Shown one piece after another: positions 35,034 to 44,750 of a DNA stretch of 45,008 nucleotides (the first letter of the stretch is position 1; each line of letters starts with the position of its first letter). The position numbers and the translations under genes are program-made. The DNA is from an uncultured Saprospiraceae bacterium (lineage in GTDB: Bacteria > Bacteroidota > Bacteroidia > Chitinophagales > Saprospiraceae): positions 1-45,008 of the forward strand of contig CALFBG010000148.1 of assembly GCA_937951685.1 (NCBI GenBank), given 5' to 3'. A model generated the notes under the pieces. The model made no database searches, was not told where the DNA came from, and saw only the letters and a list, made by a program, of their open reading frames with translations.

Positions 35034-36131
35034 ATGAAAGTTTATGCTGTACTTTGGTGCTTATTGTTAAGCCTGAGCGCTTGTCAAAACAACAATGCTA
35101 GTGCTGGTGGAACGACGACAACTACTACCGCTTCAACTTCGGGGGTGCAGCAATTGGCGGGCAAAACCATGGGAACGACTTACCACATTAGTTTTGTGGA
35201 AGCCATGCCAGCCAATTTGCAAGCGGATATTGATGCGCTTTTGATTGACGTTAACCAAGATTTATCGACTTACATCAATGATTCTTACATTTCGAAAGTC
35301 AACCAAGCAGAAGATTGGATTCAATTGCAACCGATCAAATCTACGACCGTGTTGTACCCACATTTTCAAAAAGTTTACTACCGCTCGAAGGAAGTTTATC
35401 GCGATACACGCGGATTATTTGATCCTACGATTATGCCTTTGGTAAATTATTGGGGATTTGGCTATTCGGGTAATCGCTTATTGACGAGCGCGGAGAGTAA
35501 AATTGTCGAGGAATTAAGATCGCTGGTTGGTTTGATGAAAATACAAGAAAGAATGAAACCCGGAGACGCCGACTATCTGTATTTGAAGAAATTTAAACCG
35601 GGGATTCAACTCGATTTTAGTGCAATTGCCAAAGGGTACGGAGTAGATGTAGTTGCAGAATTATTAGAACAGAAAGGAATTCAAAACTATTTGGTAGAAA
35701 TAGGAGGAGAAGTGCGCGCCAAAGGAAAAAATGCCGCACAAGAACTTTGGACGGTAGGTATCAATACGCCACAAGACAATGCGGAAGTAACGGACTTCAA
35801 AGCTATTGTCAAATTACAAGATATGGCTTTAGCTACTTCGGGGAATTATCGTAATTTTTACGAATTGAACGGTAAAAAGATTAGCCACACCATTAATCCA
35901 CGCTCGGGGTATTCTGAGGATACAAATTTGTTAAGCGCTTCTATTTTTGCGAAGGATTGCATGACTGCGGATGCTTACGCGACGGCTTGCATGGTTATGG
36001 GCTTAGGAGAAGCCTTTGAATTGATTCGACAAAAAGAAGATATGGAAGGGTATTTTATTTATGGAACAGAAGAAGGTGGCACGGCGGTGTTGTACACGGA
36101 TGGGCTGAAAGCATTTATTACTAATTTATAA
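35034..36131 (+). CDS. apbE: FAD:protein FMN transferase (ApbE), lipoprotein
   Basis: Starting at ATG 35034 (an upstream TTG only spoils the signal), the 365-residue product has a lipoprotein signal with Cys17 (SLSACQNN). The ApbE domain covers the rest: G-K-T-M-G-T-T-Y, G-L-F-D-P-T-I-M-P-L-V-N-Y-W-G-F-G, D-F-S-A-I-A-K-G-Y-G-V-D, I-G-G-E-V-R-A-K-G, T-S-G-N-Y-R-N-F-Y and T-A-D-A-Y-A-T-A-C-M-V-M-G. ApbE transfers FMN from FAD onto Ser/Thr residues of targets such as Nqr/Rnf subunits and other redox proteins outside the cytoplasm. No target carrying an FMN-binding domain is in the window. It starts a plus-strand series that runs into the exonuclease and MbnP genes, 55 bases apart. Confidence 0.93.
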   Translation: MKVYAVLWCLLLSLSACQNNNASAGGTTTTTTASTSGVQQLAGKTMGTTYHISFVEAMPANLQADIDALLIDVNQDLSTYINDSYISKVNQAEDWIQLQPIKSTTVLYPHFQKVYYRSKEVYRDTRGLFDPTIMPLVNYWGFGYSGNRLLTSAESKIVEELRSLVGLMKIQERMKPGDADYLYLKKFKPGIQLDFSAIAKGYGVDVVAELLEQKGIQNYLVEIGGEVRAKGKNAAQELWTVGINTPQDNAEVTDFKAIVKLQDMALATSGNYRNFYELNGKKISHTINPRSGYSEDTNLLSASIFAKDCMTADAYATACMVMGLGEAFELIRQKEDMEGYFIYGTEEGGTAVLYTDGLKAFITNL

Positions 36132-36186
36132 CTTTAGACTGTCTTTAAAACAAGGACATAAACACAATCTAGTAAAAAGAAAATCA

Positions 36187-37008
36187 ATGAAATTTAATTT
36201 AGATAAAGACCTTTGTTTTTTTGACATTGAATCAACGGGCTTGAACGTAATTCGAGATCGGATCATTCAAATTGCCATTATTAAATTCCCTAAAAATGGT
36301 GCGGAACCCATCGAAGAGACGTGGATGATTAATCCCGGAATTCCAATTAGTGAAGAGGCCATGAAGGTACACGGAATTACGCCAAAAGACGTGGCCAATA
36401 AGCCGACTTTTCAACAAGTTGCTCAAGTGATCTTCGATTTTATTGGATCGGCAGATTTAGCGGGGTACAATTCCAATCGCTTTGACGTTCCTTTATTGAT
36501 GGAAGAATTTGCGCGGGTAGGCTTGGAAATGGATATGGAAAAACGACGTACAATTGACGTACAACGTATTTTCTACAAAATGGAACCTCGTACCTTGAAA
36601 GCTGCGCTTAAATTTTATTGTAACGAAGATTTAGTCGATGCTCACGATGCTTTAGCTGACGTTAAAGCAACGATTAGTGTACTTCAGGGACAATTGAAGC
36701 GTTATGAAGATGTTGATTTAATTGATGGTGATGATCAATTGATCGAAAAGCCTGTGAAAAATGATATGCAAGTTTTGCACGAGTTTACCAATGACTTGAA
36801 AACCATTGATGCGACGCAACGCCTAAAATACGATCTGAACGGTGTCGCGGTTTTTAATTTTGGTAAATACGTCGGCAAACCCGTCGCAGAAACCTTGGTC
36901 AACGATCGACAGTATTACCATTGGATGCTGAATAAGGAGTTTTCTTTTCAGGTCAAACAGATTATCAAAAAATTGGTAAAAGCGCATGAAAAAAATCAAA
37001 ATACTTAA
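36187..37008 (+). CDS. 3'-5' exonuclease, DEDDh family, with exodeoxyribonuclease X-like C-terminal domain
   Basis: The 273-residue product has an RNase T/DnaQ-type domain: F-F-D-I-E-S-T-G-L with Asp13 and Glu15, Y-N-S-N-R-F-D with Asp100, and A-H-D-A-L-A-D with His153 and Asp158, so all catalytic residues are present. Residues about 225-265 (FNFGKYVGKPVAETLVNDRQ) form the small domain often seen in exonuclease X-like proteins. It should remove 3' nucleotides from DNA or RNA, in repair or turnover; the substrate is not determined. There is no signal peptide. Its 3' end overlaps the first MbnP-like gene by 23 bases, so they are translationally linked although functionally unlike. Confidence 0.88.
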   Translation: MKFNLDKDLCFFDIESTGLNVIRDRIIQIAIIKFPKNGAEPIEETWMINPGIPISEEAMKVHGITPKDVANKPTFQQVAQVIFDFIGSADLAGYNSNRFDVPLLMEEFARVGLEMDMEKRRTIDVQRIFYKMEPRTLKAALKFYCNEDLVDAHDALADVKATISVLQGQLKRYEDVDLIDGDDQLIEKPVKNDMQVLHEFTNDLKTIDATQRLKYDLNGVAVFNFGKYVGKPVAETLVNDRQYYHWMLNKEFSFQVKQIIKKLVKAHEKNQNT

Positions 37009-37828
37009 TTCTTTCTCTCTTTTATTGCTTGTAATTGTGCTCCTAACGGCTTGCTACGAGCCCCAAGAAGGTTGCTTGGACGTTACCGCAACTAATTTTG
37101 AGGCGGACGCCGATGATGAATGTCCAGATTGTTGCCAATATCCTTTTCTGAAACTAATGTTGACGCACACGATGGGAGATACGAGTCTCACCCTCGGTGG
37201 GATTTATCAAAATCCGATGGACCCAGACCAATACTTTAAGCTGATCAATGCTCGCTTTTACCTGTCAGATTTAAAACTAGTGCGCTCGGATGGAACGCTA
37301 AGAGGGGTTAATGATCAAATCAGTTTGACGGTCTTGGATGATCAAGGAATAGATGAAACGATTTCGGTAGAAGATAATTTTAATCTAATCAGCCGTACGA
37401 GTTTCAATCTTACCCTCGGCGATTTTCGAGCGCCAGCCAATTATGATAGTTTAAAATTTTATGTAGGTATTCCACAGCCTGCCAATTCCGCAGACCCTAG
37501 CTTGGTTACCACCGATCATCCTTTACAAGCAGATGCTAGTTTGCACAGCACGCGTACCGAAGGCTACGTATTTATGGATTTACTGCTAACAAGAGATTCT
37601 TTGCCCGTGACCGATACGCTTAGTCTTAAAATTCAAGGAGACCAAAACCTCATTGGGGTAGCCTTAGAAAATGTACAAACAGTAAATCCGGGTTTTGACG
37701 CTGAAATTAGCCTAACCATAGATTATTTAGAATGGTTTAGAGGCATAAATTTTGCTGTAGATACGGAAGCAGAAATGATTGATAAAATTGTCAATAACGC
37801 GGCAAATGCTTTTTCTATTAACCAATAA
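36986..37828 (+). CDS. MbnP-like lipoprotein, paralogue lacking the conserved tryptophans
   Basis: The 280-residue product has a lipoprotein signal with Cys23 (LLTACYE), then a cysteine-rich segment G-C-L-D-V-T-A-T-N-F with D-E-C-P-D-C-C-Q-Y (about 29-52), which could bind metal. The rest follows the MbnP pattern: F-K-L-I-N-A-R-F-Y-L-S-D-L (84-96), K-F-Y-V-G-I-P (157-163), T-T-D-H-P-L (175-180), Y-V-F-M-D (194-198). At the aligned place where the next protein has two Trp, this one has His187 and Arg190; its only Trp is Trp250. It overlaps the exonuclease end by 23 bases. If MbnP function needs an oxidised Trp, this copy should work differently or be a binding partner. Confidence 0.8.
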   Translation: MKKIKILNSFSLLLLVIVLLTACYEPQEGCLDVTATNFEADADDECPDCCQYPFLKLMLTHTMGDTSLTLGGIYQNPMDPDQYFKLINARFYLSDLKLVRSDGTLRGVNDQISLTVLDDQGIDETISVEDNFNLISRTSFNLTLGDFRAPANYDSLKFYVGIPQPANSADPSLVTTDHPLQADASLHSTRTEGYVFMDLLLTRDSLPVTDTLSLKIQGDQNLIGVALENVQTVNPGFDAEISLTIDYLEWFRGINFAVDTEAEMIDKIVNNAANAFSINQ

Positions 37829-37939
37829 GGTCGATTTTAACTGTTTTTTGTCAAATAATGACAACGATTTCGACTATTTTGCGTTTAACCATTAGGAAAT
37901 CAATACCCCATTTACTAACTCCTTTAAGATTTCATTTTT

Positions 37940-38692
37940 ATGAAAAAAATTACACTTTTCGCTGTTTTATTTGCTTTCGTTGCAACACAGTATGCCTGCA
38001 AAGATGACGATGATATCGTACCAGCATCAACTACGACGGAAGTTGCCTTAAACTTTAATGCTAAATATGGTGCGGATGATTTGGTGCTAAACAGTACGTA
38101 CGATTATGAAGGTAGTGGGGTTAAATTTAGCAATCTTAATTTCTATATTTCTAATGTAGTACTCGTCAAAGCTTCCGATACGGATCAAACGGAGATCCTG
38201 GAGATCGCACTGATTGATTTTACTACGGCGGATGGCAATAAAGTTGTTGCTCGTAATGTCCCTACCGGAACATATTCTGGTTTGAAAATCAATATTGGCG
38301 TGCCTTCAGACTTAAACCGATTGCCACCGACTGATTTTGCTACGACACACCCATTAGGCAACGATAGCCAATATTGGAGTGCTTGGGATAGTTATATCTT
38401 CGCTAAAATTGAAGGGGCTATGGATACTTTAAATGCGCAAATCTACGATCACGGATTCTTGTATCACTCTGGAACAGATGCGGCTAATAAAGAAATTAGT
38501 ATCAATCGAAACCTTGAATTGACGGCGGATGCTACGGGCGTTTTAGAGTTTGATTTTGACTTGAAAGCTTTGTTCAATATGAACGGAACGCCATTGAACA
38601 TTAAAGATAATCCAATCGTACACGATCCGAATAACTTAACGATTACCCTTAATTTAATGAATAATTTCAATAACGCTTTAAGCCTGCAATAG
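37940..38692 (+). CDS. MbnP-family copper-associated lipoprotein
   Basis: The 250-residue product has a signal ending T-Q-Y-A-C with Cys20 as probable lipid site, an acidic K-D-D-D-D linker, and an MbnP-like beta domain: V-A-L-N-F-N (35-40), F-S-N-L-N-F-Y-I-S-N-V-V-L (63-75), G-L-K-I-N-I-G-V-P (114-122), T-T-H-P-L (135-139), Q-Y-W-S-A-W-D-S-Y (144-152) with Trp146 and Trp149, and several histidines (137, 171, 176, 228). In characterised MbnP/MbnH pairs the diheme partner converts one Trp of MbnP to kynurenine and this helps bind copper. The diheme gene starts only four bases after this stop. Which Trp would be modified here I cannot tell. Confidence 0.85.
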   Translation: MKKITLFAVLFAFVATQYACKDDDDIVPASTTTEVALNFNAKYGADDLVLNSTYDYEGSGVKFSNLNFYISNVVLVKASDTDQTEILEIALIDFTTADGNKVVARNVPTGTYSGLKINIGVPSDLNRLPPTDFATTHPLGNDSQYWSAWDSYIFAKIEGAMDTLNAQIYDHGFLYHSGTDAANKEISINRNLELTADATGVLEFDFDLKALFNMNGTPLNIKDNPIVHDPNNLTITLNLMNNFNNALSLQ

Positions 38693-38696
38693 TCTC

Positions 38697-39797
38697 ATGA
38701 AAAGCTTATTCCCCTTATTCCTTTTATTGTCTTTATTAACCTGGACGGCTTGTGAAAAAGACGAGCAAGTCCTCGACAAAGCGGGTGACTTAGAAAACGT
38801 CACTTACAATCCAGAAGCATATAACTTGGTGATTCCAGATAATTTCCGAGATATGGTGATTCCTGCGGATAATCAAATGACAATAGAAGGGGTGATGTTG
38901 GGCAGGAAGTTATTTTTTGATCCAATCCTTTCGGATGATAATACGATGGCTTGCGCTTCTTGCCACTTGCCTAGTTCGAGTTTTACCGATGATTTAGCCG
39001 TTAGTACGGGCATTGATGGCATTGCTGGAACGCGTAGTTCAATGAGCTTGCTCGACGTTGGTTTTCAGGATAAAGGGCTATTTTGGGATGGTAGATCAAC
39101 CACCTTGGAAATTCAGGCTTTAATCCCGGTAGAAGATCCCATCGAGTTGCATACAACTTGGGCCGAAGCGATTAGCAGAATTAGAAATCACCCAGATTAT
39201 CCTACTGATTTTAGAAAAGCATTCGGGATTGCTGATCGCAAAGATATTACGAAAGAACTCGCCGCAAAAGCCTTAGCACAATTTGAACGTAGCTTGGTGA
39301 GTAGTGGTAATTCCCGCTATGATCGTGCCATTCGTGGCGAAATATTCTTAAGCCCATCAGAGTTGAATGGAATGGATATGTTCTTCGATCAGTCCAGCGT
39401 ATTGCCCGACGCTGAATGTGGGCATTGCCATAATCAACCTTTATTTACGACCAACGAATACCTTAATAATGGCTTAGATTATGCGGCAGACCTCAATGAT
39501 TTTCAGGATAAGGGCTACGGTAACGTGACGGGAAAAAAATCGGATAACGGAAAGTTTAAAGTACCTACGTTACGAAATATTGCGCTTACTGCACCCTATA
39601 TGCACGATGGTCGGTTTGCCACTTTAGAAGAAGTAATTGACCATTATAACTCTGGTGGCCAATACGCCGAAAATCGTCACCCACTAATCGTTGATCTACA
39701 ATTAACGGAAGTCCAAAAACAAGAATTAATCTCGTTTTTACACACCTTGACGGATACTACTTTTACCAATAATCCCAACTATTCCAATCCATTTTAA
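38697..39797 (+). CDS. Diheme cytochrome c peroxidase/MbnH-like lipoprotein
   Basis: The 366-residue product has a lipoprotein signal with Cys19 (TWTACEKDE) and two c-type heme motifs: C-A-S-C-H (86-90) and C-G-H-C-H (241-245). The region G-R-K-L-F-F-D-P-I-L-S (69-79), the L-F-W-D-G-R-S segment (128-134), Q-F-E-R-S-L (195-200) and the C-terminal P-Y-M-H-D-G-R-F (300-307) are the framework of the diheme CcpA/MauG/MbnH family. Heme ligation cannot be resolved by reading. Its position four bases after an MbnP gene favours MbnH, which oxidises a Trp of MbnP, over a peroxidase acting on hydrogen peroxide. It needs cytochrome c maturation, not seen in this window. Confidence 0.88.
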   Translation: MKSLFPLFLLLSLLTWTACEKDEQVLDKAGDLENVTYNPEAYNLVIPDNFRDMVIPADNQMTIEGVMLGRKLFFDPILSDDNTMACASCHLPSSSFTDDLAVSTGIDGIAGTRSSMSLLDVGFQDKGLFWDGRSTTLEIQALIPVEDPIELHTTWAEAISRIRNHPDYPTDFRKAFGIADRKDITKELAAKALAQFERSLVSSGNSRYDRAIRGEIFLSPSELNGMDMFFDQSSVLPDAECGHCHNQPLFTTNEYLNNGLDYAADLNDFQDKGYGNVTGKKSDNGKFKVPTLRNIALTAPYMHDGRFATLEEVIDHYNSGGQYAENRHPLIVDLQLTEVQKQELISFLHTLTDTTFTNNPNYSNPF

Positions 39798-40317
39798 GCG
39801 CTCGTGTTGCGCGTTCCGAAGCGCATCAAGAAAACTATTAATGTCTATTATGCTAATAGTCAATTCCTTGCTCAATACATCTGAACTGTCCTAATTTCAG
39901 GCACTTTTCCTTTCTTTTCTTTTACAGAAATCGGCATACTTGTTGTCTATTAATAAATAGAAGTTGCTTAAAAGTAAATGGTACGACTTTCCGTTATGAC
40001 CTTTATGCTAAAAACAATTTCAAAAGGAAGCACATCTAGCTTCTAGCTTTCCCCCACGTAATCGTATAGTTGAATTCCGCAGAATGCTCCCTCTCATTTT
40101 TGCCATGTTCTATTTTTTTCGTTGTGATTCCCTCCACTAGTCGAACCGTTCTCTTCGTTTAGTGATCAACGTTATTGATCTCTGTACGACGCTAATTTTA
40201 ATACTCAACCTCCAAATATTTTAACTCAATTGGATAGCAGTGGCAACTACTATCGCACCCTCCCTATGCACTGAATATCTGAAAAAATTGTAACTGTAAG
40301 TATCTGAAAATTTATCA
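39798..40317. other. Gene-free region between the diheme protein and the subtilisin-like protease
   Basis: No gene is supported. Weak dyads near the left end (ACTATTA/TAATAGT at 39834-39840 and 39854-39860) may end the upstream transcript, but there is no clear U-tract. A pyrimidine-rich stretch lies around 39905-39926. The promoter of the protease gene must lie in the right part; I could not identify it. Confidence 0.4.
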
Positions 40318-43300
40318 ATGAAAAACTTAATTTACGCACTAGTTATGCTAGGGTGTGTACTGTGCAACCTATCAGTCAACGCTCAATCTAAAGCATTCGA
40401 TCTGCCCACCCAATCTACGGATCGAATTAATACCTTTCTACAAGACAAATCATTCTTTAAATCCGCTAAATCAGGATCGTTTTATTATTTGATCCTTCAA
40501 TTGGAAGCATTGCCTACCGCTGCACATACTCGGATACTAAAAGAGCAAAATATTAGCCTGCAAAGTTATTTAGGAAATAACCGTTACGTGGCACGTTTGC
40601 CAAAAGGAATTAGTGCCAATGAACTAAAAAGGGCGGGAATTATAGACCTACAATTAATTGCACCAGAGCAGAAGACTTCTAGCGCAATCAAAAATAAAAA
40701 CTATTCTGATTGGGAACGTTATGCTGCGGATCGGATCCGTGTTGCCGTCGTATTCTACGAAGGTGTTGCCCCAAGAAAAATTGAGGCAACTTTAGCACAG
40801 CTTCAATTTGAAGCTACCCAAAAAAGTATAGATCAAGCAACCATTTGGATCGGGCATTTACCCGAAAAAGAAATTACAAACTTAGCGCAACAGCCAATCG
40901 TAGCTTTTGTTGATTTACAACAAGAACCGGATCAATCTTTAAATTACGAAAATCGTTGCATTCAAAATATAAGCGCTGTTAGTTCGAATGTCATTGGTGG
41001 TAAGAATCTCAACGGAGAAGGCGTTTGCATCGGCGTTGGTGATGGAGGAGAATTAGGTAATCACCTTGACTTTTCGAATCGGGTAAGTTTTAGTGTAGAT
41101 GGAAAATACGAAGCGTTTGGAGATCATGGAGACCACGTCGCAGGAATTATTGGCGGTGCAGGTTTGATCAATCCTCGCCATCAAGGCATCGCGCCGAAGG
41201 CCAGTCTGTTGATTGAAAAGACTTCTAGAGTAACAACTTATCTAGATGATTATTATAATGACTATGGAATGGTAATTACCAATAACTCCTACGGTACAAG
41301 TTATGATTGTGCAGATAATGGAGCTTATAATTATACAAGTCATGCGTTGGATAAACAATTATTAAAATATCCAGAAGTTCTACACATTTTTGCAGCCGGA
41401 AATAGTGGCGGTGGGACTTGCGCACCTTATCCAGCTGGATATAGAACAGTGCTGAAATATTATCAAAGTGCCAAGAATGTACTTACCGTAGGTGTTGTTG
41501 ATGAAGATCGTGTTGTATGGAGTGGCTCTAGTAGAGGTCCCGTATTAGATGGTCGCTTAAAACCAGAAATTGTCGGTGTAGGAAAATACGTTAGTTCCAC
41601 TGGAGATAATTTTAATTATATGAAAAAAACGGGCTCCAGCATGGCGGCGCCGTCCGTTGCAGGAACGATTGGATTGATGTATGAACAGTATAGAAAATCT
41701 AATGGCGGAGCTAATCCAAAAGCCGCATTGATGAAAGCAATTGCTTGTAACAGTGCAGACGACTTAGGCAACGTAGGACCAGACTACATTTATGGATACG
41801 GATTAGTAAACGGTAGAAGAGCCGTGGAGACCATCGAAGCAGGACAATTTTTCTCGGATTCCATTGCTACGGGCTCATCCAATACTGATATGATTACAGT
41901 ACCTGCTGGTACGAAGCAATTAAAAGTAATGTTGTATTGGCATGATAAAGAAGCAGATGCAGATCCAACTAAAGCTTTAGTCAATGATTTAGATTTGAGT
42001 TTGAAAAATCCAGCAGATCTTACTTTTTTACCTTGGATTTTGAATACCAATGCCGCAAACGTAGCTGACCTAGCCGTAAGAGGAGTAGATACCTTGAATA
42101 ATATCGAACAAATTACAATTGATAACCCTGTGGCCGGGAATTACTTCTTAAAAGTGGAAGGAACAGCAGTACCTTTCGGTCCACAAAGCTATCATCTAGT
42201 ATACGAATTTGTCACCGATGAGATTGTTGTTGCGCATCCTTTCGGAGGAGAGATTTTATTACCAAACGCAAAAGAAAAAATTATTTGGGACACCGATCCC
42301 ACCAATACCCATATGTTTACGGCAGAGTACTCTTTAGACGAAGGTGCTACGTGGAATCTGATCACAGATACCATTCCTGCTACGGCAAGAATGATTGATT
42401 GGAAAGTACCAATCGTATATTCGGATAAGGCGCTCGTCCGCGTTTCTAAAAATGGAACGAACGTATCCGATGAGAGCAACGCAGCTTGTACAATTATAAT
42501 TACTCCGACTAATCTGACTGCGACCGCTCGTTGTGAGGGATACATTCAATTAGAATGGTATGATAATGTACAGACCGAAACTTTTGAGGTATTACATTTC
42601 AACGGGACAGCATTTGTGGCACTTGGTACGACGACGGAAACAAGTTTTGTCGTAGATAATAATTTAACCATGGGCGAACGGCAGTGGTTTGCTCTAAGAG
42701 GAATTTCTCCTACGGGAGCGTATAGTGAGCGTTGCATTGCGGTAGAAGCAACACCTGCCGAGGGAGGTGTTTGTCCTTGGGAGGATGATATTACTTTGAA
42801 AACGGTTGAGCTTGCTAAAAGAGGAAGAGCATATACTTCTAGTGCTTTGGGGACACAAGAACAAGTAGTTGCGGAAGTAATGAATAAGGGAGTGAATACG
42901 ATTAATCTTTTTGAACTAAACGTTTTAGTCAACGGCACCGCTTTAAATCAGCAGAATGTATCTTATCCTTTAGCATCTGGAGACTCTTTACAAGTTAACC
43001 TTTCTCAAGGCTTAGATTTATCGGCTGCGGGCGTTTACGAGATTAGTGCTTGGGCAAAAGCTAACGGTGATACTCATTTGAATAACGATAGTATCGTTGG
43101 GCAACTCGAAGCTACACAATTGGAAAACCCAAGATTAGTTTTACCACAATGGTGTGGGGTTTCGGATGGGGAAGAAGAAACTTTTACGGAAAACCAAATG
43201 GGATTTACCAATTTGCCAGCGTGGGATTTTGAGACCAACGGCATGAGCCAGCTAAGCGTCAATGCTAGTACCGCTAGTTTGACCCTGCAACCAACAAGTG

Positions 43301-44238
43301 CCACGACGGCCTCTAGCAGCAATATTTTACTAACGGTGAATCTCACAGACTATTTGGTAGACGAAGACAATGTTAAAATAGAATTTGATTATCAATTTAC
43401 TCCGATTAATCCTGCGGGGAGCGGAACTAGTGTTCATAAAGTATGGACGAGAGGAAACGACCAAGCGGCTTGGATAGAATTATCAAATTTGTCAATGGTG
43501 AGCGAAATGACGACGGTGACGATTTCTAATATTTCTTTAGCAATGAAAAATGCGGGACAAGCATTTTCTTCGAGCACTCAATTTCGCTTTTCACAAGACG
43601 GATTTGCAGGGTTAATTTTATCGGGAATAAACATTGAGACAGAAAGCTCGTTGCCCGTCGAATTGGCTTATTTCAAAGCACATAAGATGGATGAGAATGC
43701 TTGGTTAATTTGGAAAACCATTTCTGAATTTGAAAATGCCTTTTTTGAGGTTCAAGTTGCCGTCGGAGAAGAGGCTTTGCAAGAGCGTAACTTCGAAGTT
43801 ATCGGACAAGTACCTGGGGTAGGAACCATCAGTAGTGAAAAAATATACGAATACTGGGATCGCACGGCCAATAAATCAGGCATCCGGTATTATCGCTTAA
43901 AGCAAGTAGATTTAGACGGAAGTTTTACTTACACGGATACGAAGGCAGTTGATTTTGGTGAAGCGAAGCAGCAAAGCGGCGATCAAGTAGTTTATCCGAA
44001 TCCATTCTTTAACGAATTACGCTTGAAGTATGCGAGCAGCTCGGCACAGACCATACAGCTAATTCTATGCGATATGCAAGGAAAACAGATTCAGCAGACG
44101 GTTGTTTCCGTAGAGGCCGGAGATAATGACCTTAAGATAGCGGTGACGGAGGCAATTCCCTCAGGAATGTATCATTTGAAGTTGATGTCCTCGGACGCCA
44201 TACCTAAAAGCTTTACCATTGTTAAACAGCAATTTTAA
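40318..44238 (+). CDS. Secreted subtilisin-like (S8) protease with T9SS type A domain
   Basis: The 1306-residue product has a signal peptide (cut near VNAQ, residue 23), then a non-catalytic N-terminal region (about 24-205) resembling the propeptides of this family. The S8 domain (about 206-500) has a full triad: Asp242 in G-V-G-D-G-G, His270 in H-G-D-H-V-A-G, Ser441 in G-S-S-M-A-A-P-S-V-A-G, with oxyanion Asn362 in A-A-G-N-S-G-G-G. The HGTHVAG motif is altered at its third residue (Thr to Asp). Downstream are a P-domain-like strand region (about 510-620), an Ig-like module (~640-720), a fibronectin III-like module (~725-810), a further beta region, and a T9SS type A sorting domain (from about residue 1225: V-Y-P-N-P-F-F-N-E). 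It should be an outer-surface or released protease. Confidence 0.92.
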   Translation: MKNLIYALVMLGCVLCNLSVNAQSKAFDLPTQSTDRINTFLQDKSFFKSAKSGSFYYLILQLEALPTAAHTRILKEQNISLQSYLGNNRYVARLPKGISANELKRAGIIDLQLIAPEQKTSSAIKNKNYSDWERYAADRIRVAVVFYEGVAPRKIEATLAQLQFEATQKSIDQATIWIGHLPEKEITNLAQQPIVAFVDLQQEPDQSLNYENRCIQNISAVSSNVIGGKNLNGEGVCIGVGDGGELGNHLDFSNRVSFSVDGKYEAFGDHGDHVAGIIGGAGLINPRHQGIAPKASLLIEKTSRVTTYLDDYYNDYGMVITNNSYGTSYDCADNGAYNYTSHALDKQLLKYPEVLHIFAAGNSGGGTCAPYPAGYRTVLKYYQSAKNVLTVGVVDEDRVVWSGSSRGPVLDGRLKPEIVGVGKYVSSTGDNFNYMKKTGSSMAAPSVAGTIGLMYEQYRKSNGGANPKAALMKAIACNSADDLGNVGPDYIYGYGLVNGRRAVETIEAGQFFSDSIATGSSNTDMITVPAGTKQLKVMLYWHDKEADADPTKALVNDLDLSLKNPADLTFLPWILNTNAANVADLAVRGVDTLNNIEQITIDNPVAGNYFLKVEGTAVPFGPQSYHLVYEFVTDEIVVAHPFGGEILLPNAKEKIIWDTDPTNTHMFTAEYSLDEGATWNLITDTIPATARMIDWKVPIVYSDKALVRVSKNGTNVSDESNAACTIIITPTNLTATARCEGYIQLEWYDNVQTETFEVLHFNGTAFVALGTTTETSFVVDNNLTMGERQWFALRGISPTGAYSERCIAVEATPAEGGVCPWEDDITLKTVELAKRGRAYTSSALGTQEQVVAEVMNKGVNTINLFELNVLVNGTALNQQNVSYPLASGDSLQVNLSQGLDLSAAGVYEISAWAKANGDTHLNNDSIVGQLEATQLENPRLVLPQWCGVSDGEEETFTENQMGFTNLPAWDFETNGMSQLSVNASTASLTLQPTSATTASSSNILLTVNLTDYLVDEDNVKIEFDYQFTPINPAGSGTSVHKVWTRGNDQAAWIELSNLSMVSEMTTVTISNISLAMKNAGQAFSSSTQFRFSQDGFAGLILSGINIETESSLPVELAYFKAHKMDENAWLIWKTISEFENAFFEVQVAVGEEALQERNFEVIGQVPGVGTISSEKIYEYWDRTANKSGIRYYRLKQVDLDGSFTYTDTKAVDFGEAKQQSGDQVVYPNPFFNELRLKYASSSAQTIQLILCDMQGKQIQQTVVSVEAGDNDLKIAVTEAIPSGMYHLKLMSSDAIPKSFTIVKQQF

Positions 44239-44390
44239 AAAATAAATAAAGGAAGTTGATTTAAATAAGCAGTAAGTCCTGCGCTACGGAGCGATACAAT
44301 TTTTCGGATCCGCACAGTTTTTAGCAACTTTTACAAGTTCTGAGATCAGAACAATAAGAATCATTGAGTAATTTTTCAGACATTTTAATG

Positions 44391-44430
44391 AGGGTTTCCT
44401 TGGCATTGCTAAGGAAACCTTCTTTTATTT
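44391..44430 (+). terminator. Intrinsic terminator of the protease gene
   Basis: GGTTTCCTT (44393-44401) pairs perfectly with AAGGAAACC (44411-44419) around GGCATTGCT, then TTCTTTTATTT. It lies about 155 bases after the stop. Confidence 0.75.
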
Positions 44431-44750
44431 AATGGACTTTGGAGAAGCGTGTAAGCTCTTTTTTTAGTTTTTTTTAGCTTTTTAAAGAAAATAAATATTT
44501 TTTTTTGATAAAAACCTAGATAAAACGGTGTTTTTTTAAATAAAATTCTTCACAAAATATAATAAATTTGTAATAATAAATACTTGTAGATCAGTTATTT
44601 ATGATTTAAATTAATATAATTTATGTAAAAAAAAATGTAACAAAGTAGTTATTTTGTCTTTTGTTTTCGTTTGAATTATTAAGATCATTGTAATGTGGAA
44701 GGAAGGAAATAGGGGAAGCGCGTAAAAGCTGGAAAAAAGAATTCAGCTCA
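44431..44750. other. Very AT-rich gene-free region left of the tandem repeats
   Basis: Homopolymer A/T runs and few G or C to about 44690. No frame or hairpin of note. It could serve as a promoter region or a bendable spacer before the repeat array. Confidence 0.35.

Noticed and set aside
39797-39830. GCGC-rich dyads after the diheme gene as a terminator
   Set aside because: No U-tract follows and several alternative pairings compete.
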